Shown: positions 10,449 to 22,517, numbered from the stretch's first letter. The stretch: 64,000 nucleotides of DNA from Pseudo-nitzschia pungens (GCA_037355855.1 CM074766.1:1054001-1118000), one strand, 5' to 3'. Program-made: numbers and translations. The notes: a model not told the origin generated them from the sequence alone.

Positions 10449-13400
10449 ATGGCGCCACATTCCGAGAAAACATCAAGAACCCATCTCGAAGGGCCTTTCC
10501 ATTCAGACTCAGATGGAAGCAACAAGAACAACATAGACCTCGAGCAGAACACAGATATAGTACCTGGAGTGGATCCCAAACCCAGGACCAAGTCCAAGAA
10601 AAAATCCTCCGAAAACTCTACGAAACGGAGGTCGAGGTCCAAGTCGAAACAGAGAGCCTCCACGAAAGTACCCAAAGAAACCGATGATTACGGTGACCAG
10701 AAAATAGACGAAAAGACCAAACCAAGGTCGAAATCTAAGTCAAAGCGAAAGTCCACTTCAAAAGCGACAAAAACGAGTAGTGACAACAGCGGTGTTCTAC
10801 CACGTAACAACGAAGAGCAACCAAAAGAGCAATCCGTTCCAAAAAGTGACTCCAAACCAAAAAAGGTATCCAAGCCAAAGAAGAAGAAGGAGGAGGAGAA
10901 ATCTTCAGTCAAAGAAGTTGTGCAACCCGAGCCAGTCAATACCCTTGAACGATTTCTACAAGATTCCTTCACCACTCTCAGTGACGACAATGACTGCTAT
11001 GCCAAGACTAAAAAAACCACGACTAAAAAAACCAAGGCCAAGACCAAGAAACGAGAGACTACAAAACGCTCTTCCACAAAATCTCCAAAAAGAAGATCAA
11101 ACTCGAAGAGCAACAGGTCGAGTCGATCATCCGCGAAATCACCAGCAGACATTCCACAAAGCGTATCGGAACGAGACAAAAAGAAGCCCAAGAAATCCAA
11201 GAAACGATCCTCTACAAGATCTCCTACCCCGAATTCCCGTCCCTCCGAAAACGACGATTCTTCAATGGCAAGCTTAGAACCTACTGCCGAGGATAGGGTA
11301 GCGCTCGTAAGGAATGACAAGCCCAAGCGAACGTCAAAACTTCGCTATTCCGATTCGAACATTGTCTTTGACAAACGCGACATTACCAGCAAAAGTGAAG
11401 TATCCCTCACGCTCAACTTTAGCGATAGCGATAGTACCATCAACCACGACCCTAAACCTTTAACTGTGAGGGCATCGGAGGACCAAGAAAAACGCCGATC
11501 GACTTTTGCATCAACACGTAAGCAAAGCAATTTTCGCATCAGCAACAATCCCGAGTCGTGGGATCGCATCGAGACATTTTTCTACAACCACGGAATGGAA
11601 ATCGCCCTGGGGGTTCTGTTTTTGTGCCTAAATGTTTTAGCCGCGGCACACGGAGCCTATCAATTCACTGAGGCCGGCGGATTTACTACGGACAGTGCAA
11701 TTCTGAGGATTACGCTGCCGATTGCCCGCGCCGGGGGGAGGTTGGTGACAGTCAACTGTGCCATTTTGTTGCTGACCGCCTGCAAGTATCTGTGGACATT
11801 GGTGCGGACCTACATCACACCGGTGGTTCCGGTTGGTTTTCCGATCGACCACATCATGCCCAAGTACCATCGCATCGTTGCGCTAACGATTATTGTGTCG
11901 GGATGCATCATCCACACCTTGCCACAGATTGTAAACTACGCTACCAAGGCCATTACCTTCGACCACAAGGGAATTCGGTTTTGGACTTTCGGCGATGGTT
12001 TTGCCACCAAGCAGCTGCTGATCACCGGCACATTGCTGACCATAATCTTTTCCACCTTCTATTTGACCACACTCCAAGCCTTTAGGCGCACCACAGCCGG
12101 TTTTCGCTGGTTCTGGTTCTTCCACATGGGGGGCATTGCCACGGCGTACCCATTGCTCCTGCTGCACGGGACCTGCAAGGGCCATCCTGTCTTTTTGTAC
12201 GCGGCCCTGGTGCCTTTGATCTTGTACCTCTTCGACGTGGTCATGCGACGATCCAAAGCTGTCACTGCCAAGGTAGTGAAGTGGAGGGTCCACGATGACG
12301 AAGGGCAGGAGATCACCGAGCTGGTAATTGAATGCCCTCCCCACTTTACGTACACCCCCGGTCAGTATGCGGAACTGAAATTCGCTCCGATCTCTCGCTC
12401 TGAATGGCATCCCTTCACAATTGCTAGCGCCCCCGACGAAGAGGATGAGAAGAAGGATGATGAAAAACTAATCATCTGGGAACGAAATTCCAACAGCGAA
12501 GACGAGGACGCGGCTGAGGATGAGCCGTCTCTTCAAAGCAAGCCCAAGAGGGTCACCTTTTACATTAAAAATGTGGGGCGTTGGACCTCGGCTTTTTACG
12601 AGTATGCGGCGGCCTACGACCTGACCAAGTCGCGCAGGCCACCGGAGATTCAGATCCGAGGCCCTCATGGGGCGCCGGCAATGAACTACTTCGAGTACAA
12701 GCACATCCTGGTTGTAGGATCCGGTGTTGGTGTCACGCCGTTGCTTATCCATCTGGAACTATTTGTTTGCCAAGGGAAAGCACTTGCATCTCAACGACGT
12801 TGAATCCGGTCGCACCGCCAGAGATGACACCTTACTGTGCTGGCACAAACCTCCACGATAGCATCGTGAGTTTTTGCTCGAGAGCTGACAGTAACGTCTC
12901 AAGTGTGCGCAATCTCCACAACAGTAACTTGTTCCGTTCAACGAAAGGTCTAGGAGTGCCATCATTGGACACATTCAACGACGAGTTCAGCGACTACGTC
13001 AACTACGAGGCCGATACATTAAAGTCTCCGCTTCGCCAGCGATGCCTGTCGCTGGAAAGCATACTGGAATCGATGACGGTCTCGATGAGCCTCTTCATTT
13101 TCTTCTTGTTGGGAGAAACTATTACAATTGTAATGCAGCTGCTTGGAGCCATAGTTTCTGCCAACATGATTGCTGCCACCCTTTCGTCGAATTGCCCTAT
13201 TGGTACACGGGACGACGGCCATCGTCTCATCCATCGCAGTAGGCTTGTCTCGGTACATTAAGCTATTCCGATGCTGGGTTGAGTGCTCGATTCTCTTGGT
13301 GGACAGCTTTGCCCTGTGGATTAGTGTCAAGACTCTGCTTGTTGCAGCACACGGCGAAAAATCCACCACTGACAGTTCGTATCTGGTATTTTTTGGCATG

Positions 13401-14154
13401 GTAGTGTTTTTGCAGGCCCTGCGCATCTTTCACATCTTCTACATTACCCTCAAACCTACCTCAAACGAATCCGCCAAAAACCCCAATAGCAGCAACAGCG
13501 ATACTCCTCATTCTAGCCGTCGTAGGAGTTCGATCCAAATCAATCGAACTTCCATTGTTTCTTCGAATGGAAATACAGGAGCTCCTGAAATTTATTCCAT
13601 CGAGGGTATTATTATCAATCGCATGTTTTCCAACATGCGCTTTGCCGCTCGCAATCTTTTGCCCCCCATGTTGGAACAGGAGAAAGTAACCGATATCTTT
13701 TCAATGACCTTTTTCGGGACGCGGGAGAAACCCAAGGACTGTCGCTCCCAAAGGAGACGACAATCAAGAAGACAACGATGATGACCAGCACTCGGAGTGC
13801 GGATTGATCACCGATATGATGGGAAGCGTCATTCAGGGGTTAGACATCCGCTCTAACCTGATAAAGCAACGGCAATCCCTGCAGGAATCAGCACCGCAGT
13901 GCACGCCTGTCAGGGATACCAGTAACCACAGCCGTACGGGCAGTGACCGTTTCTTTCATCCCGGCCGGCCCGACTGGAACACAATCTTTTTGCGGGCACT
14001 CTCCAGGGCCCACGCCACCAATCCGAAGGGGGAATCGGTGGGGGTCTTTTTCTGCGGGAGCCCAGCGATTGCCAAGGACCTTCAGGTGCAGGCGGCCAAG
14101 GTGACCGCTCAGCACCAATACGCCATCCGGCATTTCGAAAGGCAGGTCCTGTAA
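10449..14154 (+). CDS. NADPH oxidase / ferric reductase-like flavocytochrome, four +1 frameshifts
   Basis: The first open frame is 10449-12803. Coding then continues in the next frames to 14154. Residues 1-360 form a highly basic Ser/Lys/Arg-rich, probably disordered tail. From about 371 come membrane helices with paired heme histidines (YHRIV..CIIH, FFHMGGIATAYPLLLLH), then the FAD motif HPFTIAS near 654, RGPHGAP, and the NADPH motif VVGSGVGVTP. These are the ferric-reductase/NOX domains, which pass electrons from NADPH through FAD and two hemes across the membrane. Past 12741 the frame must shift +1 near 12745, 12848, 13180 and 13731-13750. The last piece has the NOX end RPDWNTIFLRA and VGVFFCGSPAIA. 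Between shifts the frames stay open, and a further hydrophobic segment follows (MSLFIFFLLGETITIVMQLL). AATAAA lies at 14232. The gene may be a recent pseudogene, an assembly with extra bases, or recoded. Ferric reductase rather than superoxide-producing NOX remains possible. Confidence 0.75.
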
Positions 14155-14881
14155 GTGTAAGGATCATTGTGCACTCGGAAAACTTCTGAGCACAATACGA
14201 GCCTAAATTGTAAGACATGAATTGGAAGTAAAATAAACGTACAATATACACGTAGCCCAGACTTGCCAAGTTTTATAATGAAGATTTGTTCACTTCCACA
14301 CGCATACACATATTGGCCAGTATTTACACATCTCTTCAGATTTTTCGAAATGCTATCAACTTTCTTTGAGATGACGTTGGTTGAAAGAGCGTTTCAGAAA
14401 GCGTTTCAGTTATTCCAGTCGTCATTTTCTTCGCCATTTCCTTTCTCACCCATTACGATTTATCCCAAGACTAGATGCCAAAAGGTTCCCTATTGGAAGT
14501 ATCAAGACTAGTTTACAATGAAGAGTGAGCTACTCGGGAATCATCCTCACTGAAAGGTTTCAGGGTTCAAGCACTGCCATCTGTTGTGGAAGAATCCGTT
14601 TGAAGGGGTGTGAATCTCTCCTTCATCGCAGGAGAAGAAGTGGTTCCAACCAACTTCGTTTGGAACCTGAGAATAAGACTTTCACGACGGCAAAAAGAAG
14701 TACTAGCGACTACCAACTCCCGTACAAGTAATGATAGATAGGTTATGCTGGTGTACGCGCTTTTCTTTAGTCACACATCAAAAAGAATATAAAATTCGTA
14801 TCGTGCTATCGTACCGTACTTTGACACAATGGGGAAGGGTTCCCTCAAAAGCGAAGCAGACCGCCAAAGGGTTGGGTTCTC
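14155..14881. other. Convergent intergenic region
   Basis: It lies between the 3' ends of the NADPH oxidase-like and FUT8-like genes. A poly(A)-like AATAAA at 14232 suits the upstream gene. I see nothing else. Confidence 0.5.
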
Positions 14882-17137
14882 TCACAGCATAGTCGCCAGC
14901 GGGCACGCCCCCCAATGGAAACAAGTGGTCATGTAGACCAGCTCGGAGACGGTGCTGATATGGTGTCCGACAAAGACCCTGCAGGATCTGGCCAGGTGCA
15001 GGCTCTCCAGGAAGAGATCCCAGTCGCGGTAGCTCTCGAGGCTCGGCTGGTGATGTCCGGCGCTAACCTCCAAGACGTAACCCTTTTCGGTCCACGGTTT
15101 CAATTCCTTGGCAACGGAAGGATCGTCCGTCATGACATACACGTGCCTCGTTTTGTTGCTGTCGTTGCTGCTACCAGCCAGTCGCGCCATCAGCGGCACC
15201 GCCGTTTCCATGTAGTCTGCTAGGGTCTTGTCCATTCCACAAAATTGATTTTCCCCGTTTTGACAGCGGTCGATGTTGTCCCGCCTCCGAATGTGCAGCG
15301 TCGCGCACCGGCCCGTGGCCAGGGCCTGCTTCCACGAATCTCCGAGAGTTTTCAGCCGGGGTTGGTTTATCGCGGAGATCCGCTTGCGGCTGGCGCGGTT
15401 GAAGCGCGTGACAAAACTGCCGAGGGCGCTCTTGATGACTGAATCTTTTTCAAGGCCTGGAGGAGAAGTGGTGATACCGGTGGTGCTCCGGGACTGCGAC
15501 AATGCGCTGTCGCTCTGGTCCGCAATCGGGAGACTTCCGAGCTCGTTGTAGCAACAGGTGTGGGAAACTTTCCCGAACTTGGTTGCATCGCATCGCAGCG
15601 GGGGGATTTCCAGTGAGCACACCGATGACGCTTTTGAATGTGTTTGGGTATCGTTGTGACCGGCAGAAATGTACTCGGACAGTGGGAGGCCCTCGATCCG
15701 CAGCAAGTCGTCGCGACCCAGCGCGAGGCGCGGATCGTTCACTTCTGCGGGAGTGGGCACCGTTCCCCGAGGACTGTCGACGCCACAATGGGGACACCAC
15801 TCGGTCCAGGCCGACGGAGGCCCCTGCCCGTGTGGATAGTGATCCAGATCGAAGACGTTCTCGTGCAGGGCATTCGCGCGGGGAGAGTGGCCCCCCTCCC
15901 TCAAAATCGGGGCCGGCAGCTCCTGCCGAGCGGCCCGGCAGATCTTTTTGGGAATCCCGTCTCGGGGAAGGGCCAGGGCCTGATAGTCTCCCATGGCCAC
16001 CCCCGCGAGGCAATCCAGGGTCGGAGCCAGTCGCGTAGATTGCTCGAGGCAGGTTCCCCCGTACGTCGGCAAAAACCCGCAATGCAGGCCGTTGGGGGTG
16101 ACCGCCGACTGACACTCACGAAACTGGTAGACGCCGGCCCAGACCTTGGGCAGGACCGGGATGTGCGGGATTCCTGCTGTCAGTGCCTTTGTGAGACCCG
16201 CGACGGATCGGTTCGTCCAGGCACCCAAAGACTCGTTGGATCCCCCGTAGTCCACCATGGTCCGGCCGCCGGTCCGCTCGATCCATGACTCGCAGTTTTT
16301 ACTCGGGAACTGGTGGCTTCGGAGTGCCCGGGAGAGGGCCTCGAGGGTCGGGTCTGTGATGCGGGTCAGCACAAAGTCGACCCCCGCTTTTCCCAAGAGG
16401 GATTCGTCGTCGTCGTCCTGCAGATCCGAGGTGATTTGGTTTCGGAGCTGCTGCAGGATCGCCGAGCGCGCGCGGAACGCCGGCGCAACGATGGACCCGG
16501 CGGGGGCACTGGTGGTGGTGGCAATCATCGAGGGATCGCTGTACCACAGTTCCTCGTGAGATGGATCCATCCGCTCCGCCACCAGGCGCCATTGCAGGCG
16601 GGGTGTCAGCAAGTGGTCGACGGTGGCGGCGAGTCGCTCCAGGGAGCGCCGAGACTCGAAAGTCACGGAAGCGGTTCTCGCTCTACCGAGGCCCACAACT
16701 CCCACGGATTCGTGTTTCTTTCTGCCCGGAACCACCACGCCACGATCCAGGATTTCGTCCAGGGCGTTCTCGAGAGAGGTTGAATTGCCCTCAAGTGTGT
16801 GATCGGACACAATCTTGGTTCCGTTTCGGTTCAGGGCAAAGATCCGGACCGAAAATATCTGGTTGGAGTTAGTGGAGTGCGAATGGTGGTGCTTGTGCTT
16901 GTGCTTGTTTGTGTGTTTGTGCTTGGGTTCCTCATCCTCTTGGGAGATTGTGGTGAGGATCCAACCCATGCCGACAAGAGTCGCCACGGCCCAGAACACC
17001 ACCACCCAGCGCCGAAACCGGCCATGATGGGATTTGTTCGATTCCTGGTTTTTTCTGATGTTTCTGTCATCAGCGTCATCAGTATATTCCACCAATCGCC
17101 CCAGTTCTATCTCGTCCGATTCGGATTCGCGAGCCAT
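14882..17137 (-). CDS. Type II membrane protein with FUT8-like fucosyltransferase domain
   Basis: One intact exon encodes 751 residues from the ATG at 17137 (MARESESDEIELG). An acidic and basic cytosolic tail of about 43 residues is followed by one membrane anchor (WVVVFWAVATLVGMGWIL, about 44-62). A His/Lys-rich stem follows (KHKHTNKHKHKHHHSH), then a large lumenal part with many cysteines. The C-terminal 140 residues resemble the nucleotide-sugar domain of alpha-1,6-fucosyltransferases: LHIRRRDNI near 614, HVYVMTDDPS near 665, and WDLFLESLHLARSCRVFVG near 706. These match the conserved HxRRxD, ATDDP and late-strand blocks of FUT8 and NodZ. A Golgi glycosyltransferase is the likely role; acceptor and linkage are unknown. 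The frame is open 42 codons further upstream, but only through a 10-bp repeat, so the later ATG is preferred. Confidence 0.7.
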   Translation of the reverse strand: MARESESDEIELGRLVEYTDDADDRNIRKNQESNKSHHGRFRRWVVVFWAVATLVGMGWILTTISQEDEEPKHKHTNKHKHKHHHSHSTNSNQIFSVRIFALNRNGTKIVSDHTLEGNSTSLENALDEILDRGVVVPGRKKHESVGVVGLGRARTASVTFESRRSLERLAATVDHLLTPRLQWRLVAERMDPSHEELWYSDPSMIATTTSAPAGSIVAPAFRARSAILQQLRNQITSDLQDDDDESLLGKAGVDFVLTRITDPTLEALSRALRSHQFPSKNCESWIERTGGRTMVDYGGSNESLGAWTNRSVAGLTKALTAGIPHIPVLPKVWAGVYQFRECQSAVTPNGLHCGFLPTYGGTCLEQSTRLAPTLDCLAGVAMGDYQALALPRDGIPKKICRAARQELPAPILREGGHSPRANALHENVFDLDHYPHGQGPPSAWTEWCPHCGVDSPRGTVPTPAEVNDPRLALGRDDLLRIEGLPLSEYISAGHNDTQTHSKASSVCSLEIPPLRCDATKFGKVSHTCCYNELGSLPIADQSDSALSQSRSTTGITTSPPGLEKDSVIKSALGSFVTRFNRASRKRISAINQPRLKTLGDSWKQALATGRCATLHIRRRDNIDRCQNGENQFCGMDKTLADYMETAVPLMARLAGSSNDSNKTRHVYVMTDDPSVAKELKPWTEKGYVLEVSAGHHQPSLESYRDWDLFLESLHLARSCRVFVGHHISTVSELVYMTTCFHWGACPLATML

Positions 17138-17164
17138 GATCGATCGATTTTGCCTCACAATGTT

Positions 17165-17251
17165 TCGATTCGATGCGATTCGATGCGATTCGATGCGATT
17201 CGATGCGATTCGATGCGATACAATGCGATACGATGCGATACGATGCGATAA
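17165..17251. repeat. 10-bp tandem repeat just upstream of the FUT8-like gene
   Basis: About nine copies of CGATGCGATT, turning into CGATGCGATA, lie 28 bases before the start codon, so probably in the 5' UTR or core promoter. Because 10 is not a multiple of 3, translating it gives an artificial Arg/Ser/His/Ile-rich peptide. Confidence 0.85.
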
Positions 17252-20200
17252 GAGTGGATACAATTTATGAAAGATGCATGCCGGTGTTCAGTACACGAAG
17301 CGCTTAGTGCTAAAGATGTTGGCAGCTAGAGATGGTTGTTCCGTCGACAAGCAATGTAACGTAGCGCAATAGATTGGCAGAATATTTTTTGTCTGATTTT
17401 GTGGGACGGAATCAATTCTTGGGTGTCAAACGAATTTATCATTCGAAGGCTTTTCTGATGTTACGACTATGAATCTTTGATTGATACTGAATACGTTCAT
17501 TTTTCAAATCAACGACTCAAATTATGGTAAGGTTTTACTAATAGTAGATCATGGGAAGGATCTTCAATCTCAATTCTAAATTTTCATTGACTCACTCCTC
17601 GCGTTCCTCCAGAAGATATCATAACCTTACCGCGACCACCACATTATGCCGTTGCCGTGTACAGTAAGACTGAGTGTTTGTCAATCGATTTTGTCATTGC
17701 AGTACACGTACGGTACGGTATGTAAAAACATACCTCGCAAAGTAACCTTACGTGTACACGTAACTGGCCTCAAAAATTCTTTGTGTCCTACGGAAGAACT
17801 GCTTTTGATGCTGGTGCTATCAAAATGTCTTCGTGTGCTTTCTTAAAAAATGTACTAGTATCCTTTTTCGTTGGTCGTGTGACAAAAGCCTTCGATATTT
17901 CGGACAGAATTGATTGATTGATTGATTCTGATGTTCAGCACGAATACGGTACCTTACGTGCACCGGTTCGCATTTCATTTTTTTAGGACATACCGTACGG
18001 GCATACACCTTTCATCAATTCAGTCGCATGTTCGCAACTTGTTTTCTTTCCGTGGGACACTCCCATCGAGACCAGATACTGGGTGGATTGCGGTCCGGAT
18101 AAAGCAGAGATTTGACCTGATAGTAGTCCCCACCGCGCAACGAAGTACCTGCGTGCCTGCTGGGATCCCCCCGAAGCAAGAACGATTTGCATGGTGTGGC
18201 AACTCCAATACAGTGCGAACGATACGCCCGACCAGAGTCGGATCGCGCAGAATTGCTAATGTCCATTGACGCCGGGCGACTCGAGTCCAGTGCGAACCGT
18301 CTCCGACGGAGAAACCGGAGGCATTGTTTTTCGATTTGATCCATTCACGGTCAACATCAATTCGAACCAAACGAATGAATCAATCCCGCTTTGTTGAGTT
18401 ATTGCAATACACACAGCGAGACACAAAATCGTTGCTATTCTATGCTTCCAAACAAAGGTTCTCGCACCACGTGGTGATCTGTAGTTTCCCCCCTTGTTTA
18501 TGTCATGACAATCGGCCGCCTCTCTTCGTACCGATCCATCCATTATCGTACCATGCAGGCTGCGGCGACCCCTGGGAACAACACCTCCACATTCGTGTTC
18601 CCAGTCGTTTCGTGGACTGCCACACGCTAAAAGTCATTGTGTTGGGTGGCATCATGCGCTTGGTTGCGTTGCGTGGCATGTGATGTCATATGTCATGGCA
18701 TGACATGGCATGTGTGGAACGAGCACGACAGGTTCAAGCAAGGAACATGACGAACACGACCGCAGCGTAACCTCCGCTGCAGGGGGGTTCCATTCCGACA
18801 TCGTGTTGTGTTGACTGGTTGGTACGGAACTTTGCAGCATGGCACCTCATACATACTAAGTGGCACCCGAACAGAAATAATAACCATAAAATGAATAGTG
18901 TATGGCACTCTTACCCTTTTTTTGCTTTTGTCGTGTGTGTCTGTATCTGTGTCTGTCACAACAAGTTTCTCATTCGGGTTTGACCGAGAATGGTCCTTCG
19001 ACTCTGTATTGTCGGCAACGAAAATTCACGCGACGAACAGAGACCGATTGTGTTTTGATCCTTTATTGGTCTTCAAAAGCAAGCTCAATTGCCCTTCAAC
19101 CAAGTCCACTCCAAGAAGTTACGCGAAATTCTTTATTTTGATTTATTTTAAAATTAAATCCCCCGCTCCAGAAAGGAAACAGTGTCCAATCTTGTCAATC
19201 GTAATTTCAAAAAATACAGCATAAGTTACTGAAAGGTGCATAAAAATGATGAAGCCCTCTCCATTAAATTTGGTAAGGAAGTAGTAGTAAGTGTAGTCTG
19301 GTGGGAGGGATGGTGAAAAGATGAAGTATGTTTTGGAAAAGCGGGCATGTCAGAAGTAATTTGTGACTCACTCGGGCGCACATGCACTTGGAAGAGGTTT
19401 GTCGGTGGTGATGATTTGTGACTGACTCTGTCACACCGAGGTCGGAAGCAGTCTCCCTGACTCATAACCTGTAAACAACACAGGATTTCGTAAAAAATCA
19501 TATGTTGTTTATGTAGAGCTACGTGGATAGAAAGATCCTTGAATTCGTTGGAAGTTCGCACCGTTATATACTCGTGTCATCCCTCCCATTGAAGTCCCAT
19601 TAGATTTCTATATTGATAATACTTTTTTGGTTGCGCTGGGATGGATCTTACTACCTTCAACTTGATCGGCATTCCGATCAGCCGTCATCGTTCAGACATT
19701 CTGGACTATCGAACTGATAATTTTGTTGAGATTTTAAAAGTTTCCTCTTCAACAAAATAATGTTGATCATGAAACTACTATGCTGAAGGAAACTAGGATC
19801 TTCCGAAGTTTGAAACAACATAATTACATTAAGTAACCTTACAAATAATCGTAGTAAGCCCAAACAACAGGAGATCCGCCAAGAATTCTCCAGCGACATC
19901 AAAATTTTCTTGCTCTCCTTTGCAACAGTTTTTTCTTTTCGGGAATGATACCCGCAGCCGCAACGCTCAACGCTCAGTTGCTCGAACACACGCTTGATTG
20001 GTTTCTTCTTTGCGTTCGTTGCGAGCATTATAGTTCATTAGTCATGGCGGGTGAGGCTGAACTATACTAAGGTGTTCAAAAAACTTGTTGCTTTACTTTG
20101 TTGAAATTATATGTATGAGTTCTAGTCTAGTTGATAAAATATAACAGTCTTGGCGAAGATCGGGACGGTTCTGCCCAGACTCGGTGTCTGCATTCATGAC

Positions 20201-20411
20201 GCGAACACTGGGTTTGGACAGATTCGTTCCGATAGTTCGTTCTCCAATTTTGTTTAGTAGCATTGTGCTGGTTCGTAGTGTATTTTAGGGTGCAGGGTGC
20301 AGGGTGCTGGATGGATTTTACGGTATAGTGCAGAGCAGAGCAGAAGGAAGGGTAATCCAACGTTGTTCCAACAGTGCAGTGTCGCGTAGCAAATGAGAGA
20401 ACGATATACCG
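17252..20411. other. Intergenic, 3.2 kb without a supported gene
   Basis: No open frame here has a domain, a clear start or a convincing length. It holds GTAAGGTT-type motifs near 17526, 17630 and 17740, a (GATT)n run near 17909-17927, and a CATG-rich imperfect palindrome near 18670-18715. Confidence 0.5.
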
Positions 20412-22517
20412 TTATCTCGAGCAAGGGCCAAGTCCCACCAGGGCACAGATTTTTGGGCAGTAAGACCAGACCCGTTTTCCATCCTGAAACTTTCGGCACC
20501 GTCTCTTGATCCTCTTGATGTTTCTTCCGGTCAGATTGTTCATGCCCCGTCCGACCCAACGCTTGCACGTTTTTCGAGAGTCGTCGTTGTATCGAAAGTC
20601 CGGGTCGTCCTCACAGCCGGCTTTGGTGGGGGCCTGGGTAGGAGCTTTGGTGGGGGCCTGGGTAGGAGCGTTGCCGCTGGACACGCAGAAGGAACGCGAT
20701 TCGGTCTTCCCGAACTGTCCACCGCTCAAGATTTGCGAGCCGTCCAGGAACAACTTGTAATATCCCTCGCCCTGGTTGCAGCACATGCCATCACCAAAGC
20801 TGTCCTGGATCTCGAACTTGTAGCATTCTCCCGCCTGCAAGCAGACAGAACCGCTGTCGTCGGGGTACAAGTAAATCCGGTTGCCTTCGTATTGTTGGTC
20901 GCTTTCCGCCACCACCGCTCCCGATCCCTGCTCCCTGACGGCCCAGGATGTTTCTACGCCATAAATGTCTGTCCTCAATTCGAGTCTCAGCCGTCCGCTG
21001 CCGGCATTACCACACGAGGTGGTCGGAGCCTGAGTAGGATAGCCTCCGGACGTGGAAATGGTCACTTGGGCATCCCGCTTGTTGCCAGAAAGGTATTTAA
21101 ACTTGATTTCTACGTCGTAGATGGAATCTTTGTACTTCTCAATAACAAAAGATTGTCCCACATCGAGGTCGGCCACCCGGTAGCTTGGCCCGAAGATGTC
21201 TGGTCCGCCCTTTTTTTTAAATATCACTATTCGGTCGGCCGCGTGGAGGGTGCCGCTATTCGGACCCATCTTACCGTTGAACCCGATGTAAAAGTCGGTT
21301 CCGCCGTAGTCACCGTTGCTTTCTAGTCTCAGTGTGATGAGTTTTGATTTGTTCGATCCGTTGGGAACGTAGTCGTCAATTCCAGTCATGGTGTATGTCT
21401 TGGGTGAAGTGGCGGCCACAACCAGGGGATTGATAGATTGCTTTTGCAGATCGTACCAACCGAGTTGATAGTTTTTGGCCGCGTTAAAGCACATGATAGG
21501 GCCGTCATCGTCATTATAAGAGTACCCCATTATAGATGACATGTCGCCGTACTCGTTGGCACCTTTGCCGCTGTGCGCCAATCCCAAATTATGCCCGACC
21601 TCGTGCATCTGAGCCGACACCCTCTGGCACCAGTGGGCGTTGTAAAAACTGTCCCAGCGATTGATATAAGCGTAGGCGACCCAGGGACCAGATCCCGGAG
21701 GCTGGCAGAATAGAACCAGATCATACTTGCTTGCCAGACCGCCCGAGCCCCCATACATTGACTCCGCTTTGACCTTGGCAGCGATTTCCAGCGACGACGA
21801 GTCGGAATTTTTGGCGTACAAGCTCGATGGGTATGTCGACGACGCCCCCGTTTCCGACGCCGGCAGGCTGGATATTCAACTGGTTGTGAGAGCAGGCCGC
21901 ATACTGTGTCTTCAGACTAACGCGGTCCGTGAAAATGTCATCGATCAATTCCTTGGTGCTGGCTGGGGCTTTTTGGTTCACGTCCACCACACGTAGCACA
22001 AGCGTTTCTAGGGTCCCTGACTTTGAAGTAGCCAGATTACGCCGCCTCTGGCGTCGTTGTCGGTGGTGGCGTGGATCGGTGTCCGGTAGGTTTTTGATCT
22101 CGACCGACGCTGCGGTAGGAACGACCATAGCGAAGTGATGGGTGGCAATGAACTGCTCCACAAAGGCCCCCCTTGTTTTCATGACGGCTTGTCCCGAAAT
22201 GACATTCATCGATTCGAATACTTCTTCCGGAACTCCCTCGATGTCCATGATGTCGATACCGCCAAATCGTTGTGCTTGTTCCCTCGTGAATTCGCAGGCC
22301 CATACTTCTTTGTGCAGTTGTGTGGTCCTCGAACTGCATGTCCTTGAGGTAGAGAACACACTCTTCTTCCTCGTCGAGAAGGTGGCGTCGAGTCTGTTTT
22401 TCTTTGTCTTCGTGGCTGTTGTTTCCTCTTCGGACTGGGGATGATCCAATCGCAAAATCTGCCATGGCTGAGAGCGACAGCAACCATAAAGATGACATAC
22501 CAGTTGCAATTCGTCAT
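20412..22517 (-). CDS. Secreted gametolysin-like metalloprotease (peptidase M11), three +1 frameshifts
   Basis: From the ATG at 22517 the gene encodes a signal peptide (MTNCNWYVIFMVAVALSHG), a propeptide region (CVLYLKDMQFED, EVWACEFTREQAQRF) and a metzincin catalytic domain. The zinc site HEVGHNLGLAH lies at about 21575-21605 and fits HExxHxxGxxH exactly. A SSIMGYS Met-turn and a structural FNAAKNYQLGWY block follow. After a PTQAPT linker comes a Cys-rich beta domain with DSFGDGMCC, a second PTQAPTKAPT linker, and a Cys-rich C-terminal module ending PKICALVGLGPC. M11 enzymes digest cell-wall glycoproteins in green algae, and diatoms carry expanded sets. Reading needs +1 shifts near 22455, 22310 and 21810, each at a run of A or T (4, 3 and 5 long). 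Otherwise no stops occur. The first shift is less certain, because translation could start at a later ATG after the signal peptide. Confidence 0.8.

Noticed and set aside
12865..12890. A 26-base GT-AG span near the second NADPH oxidase shift, as a tiny intron
   Set aside because: Far shorter than the 78-220 base introns seen here, and it would not explain the other three shifts.
14565..14580. tRNA B-box-like GGTTCAAGC phrases here and near 18731
   Set aside because: No matching A-box or acceptor stem; no cloverleaf could be formed.
17138..17263. 42-residue N-terminal extension of the FUT8-like protein
   Set aside because: It is a translation of the 10-bp tandem repeat; the following ATG gives a normal type II membrane protein.
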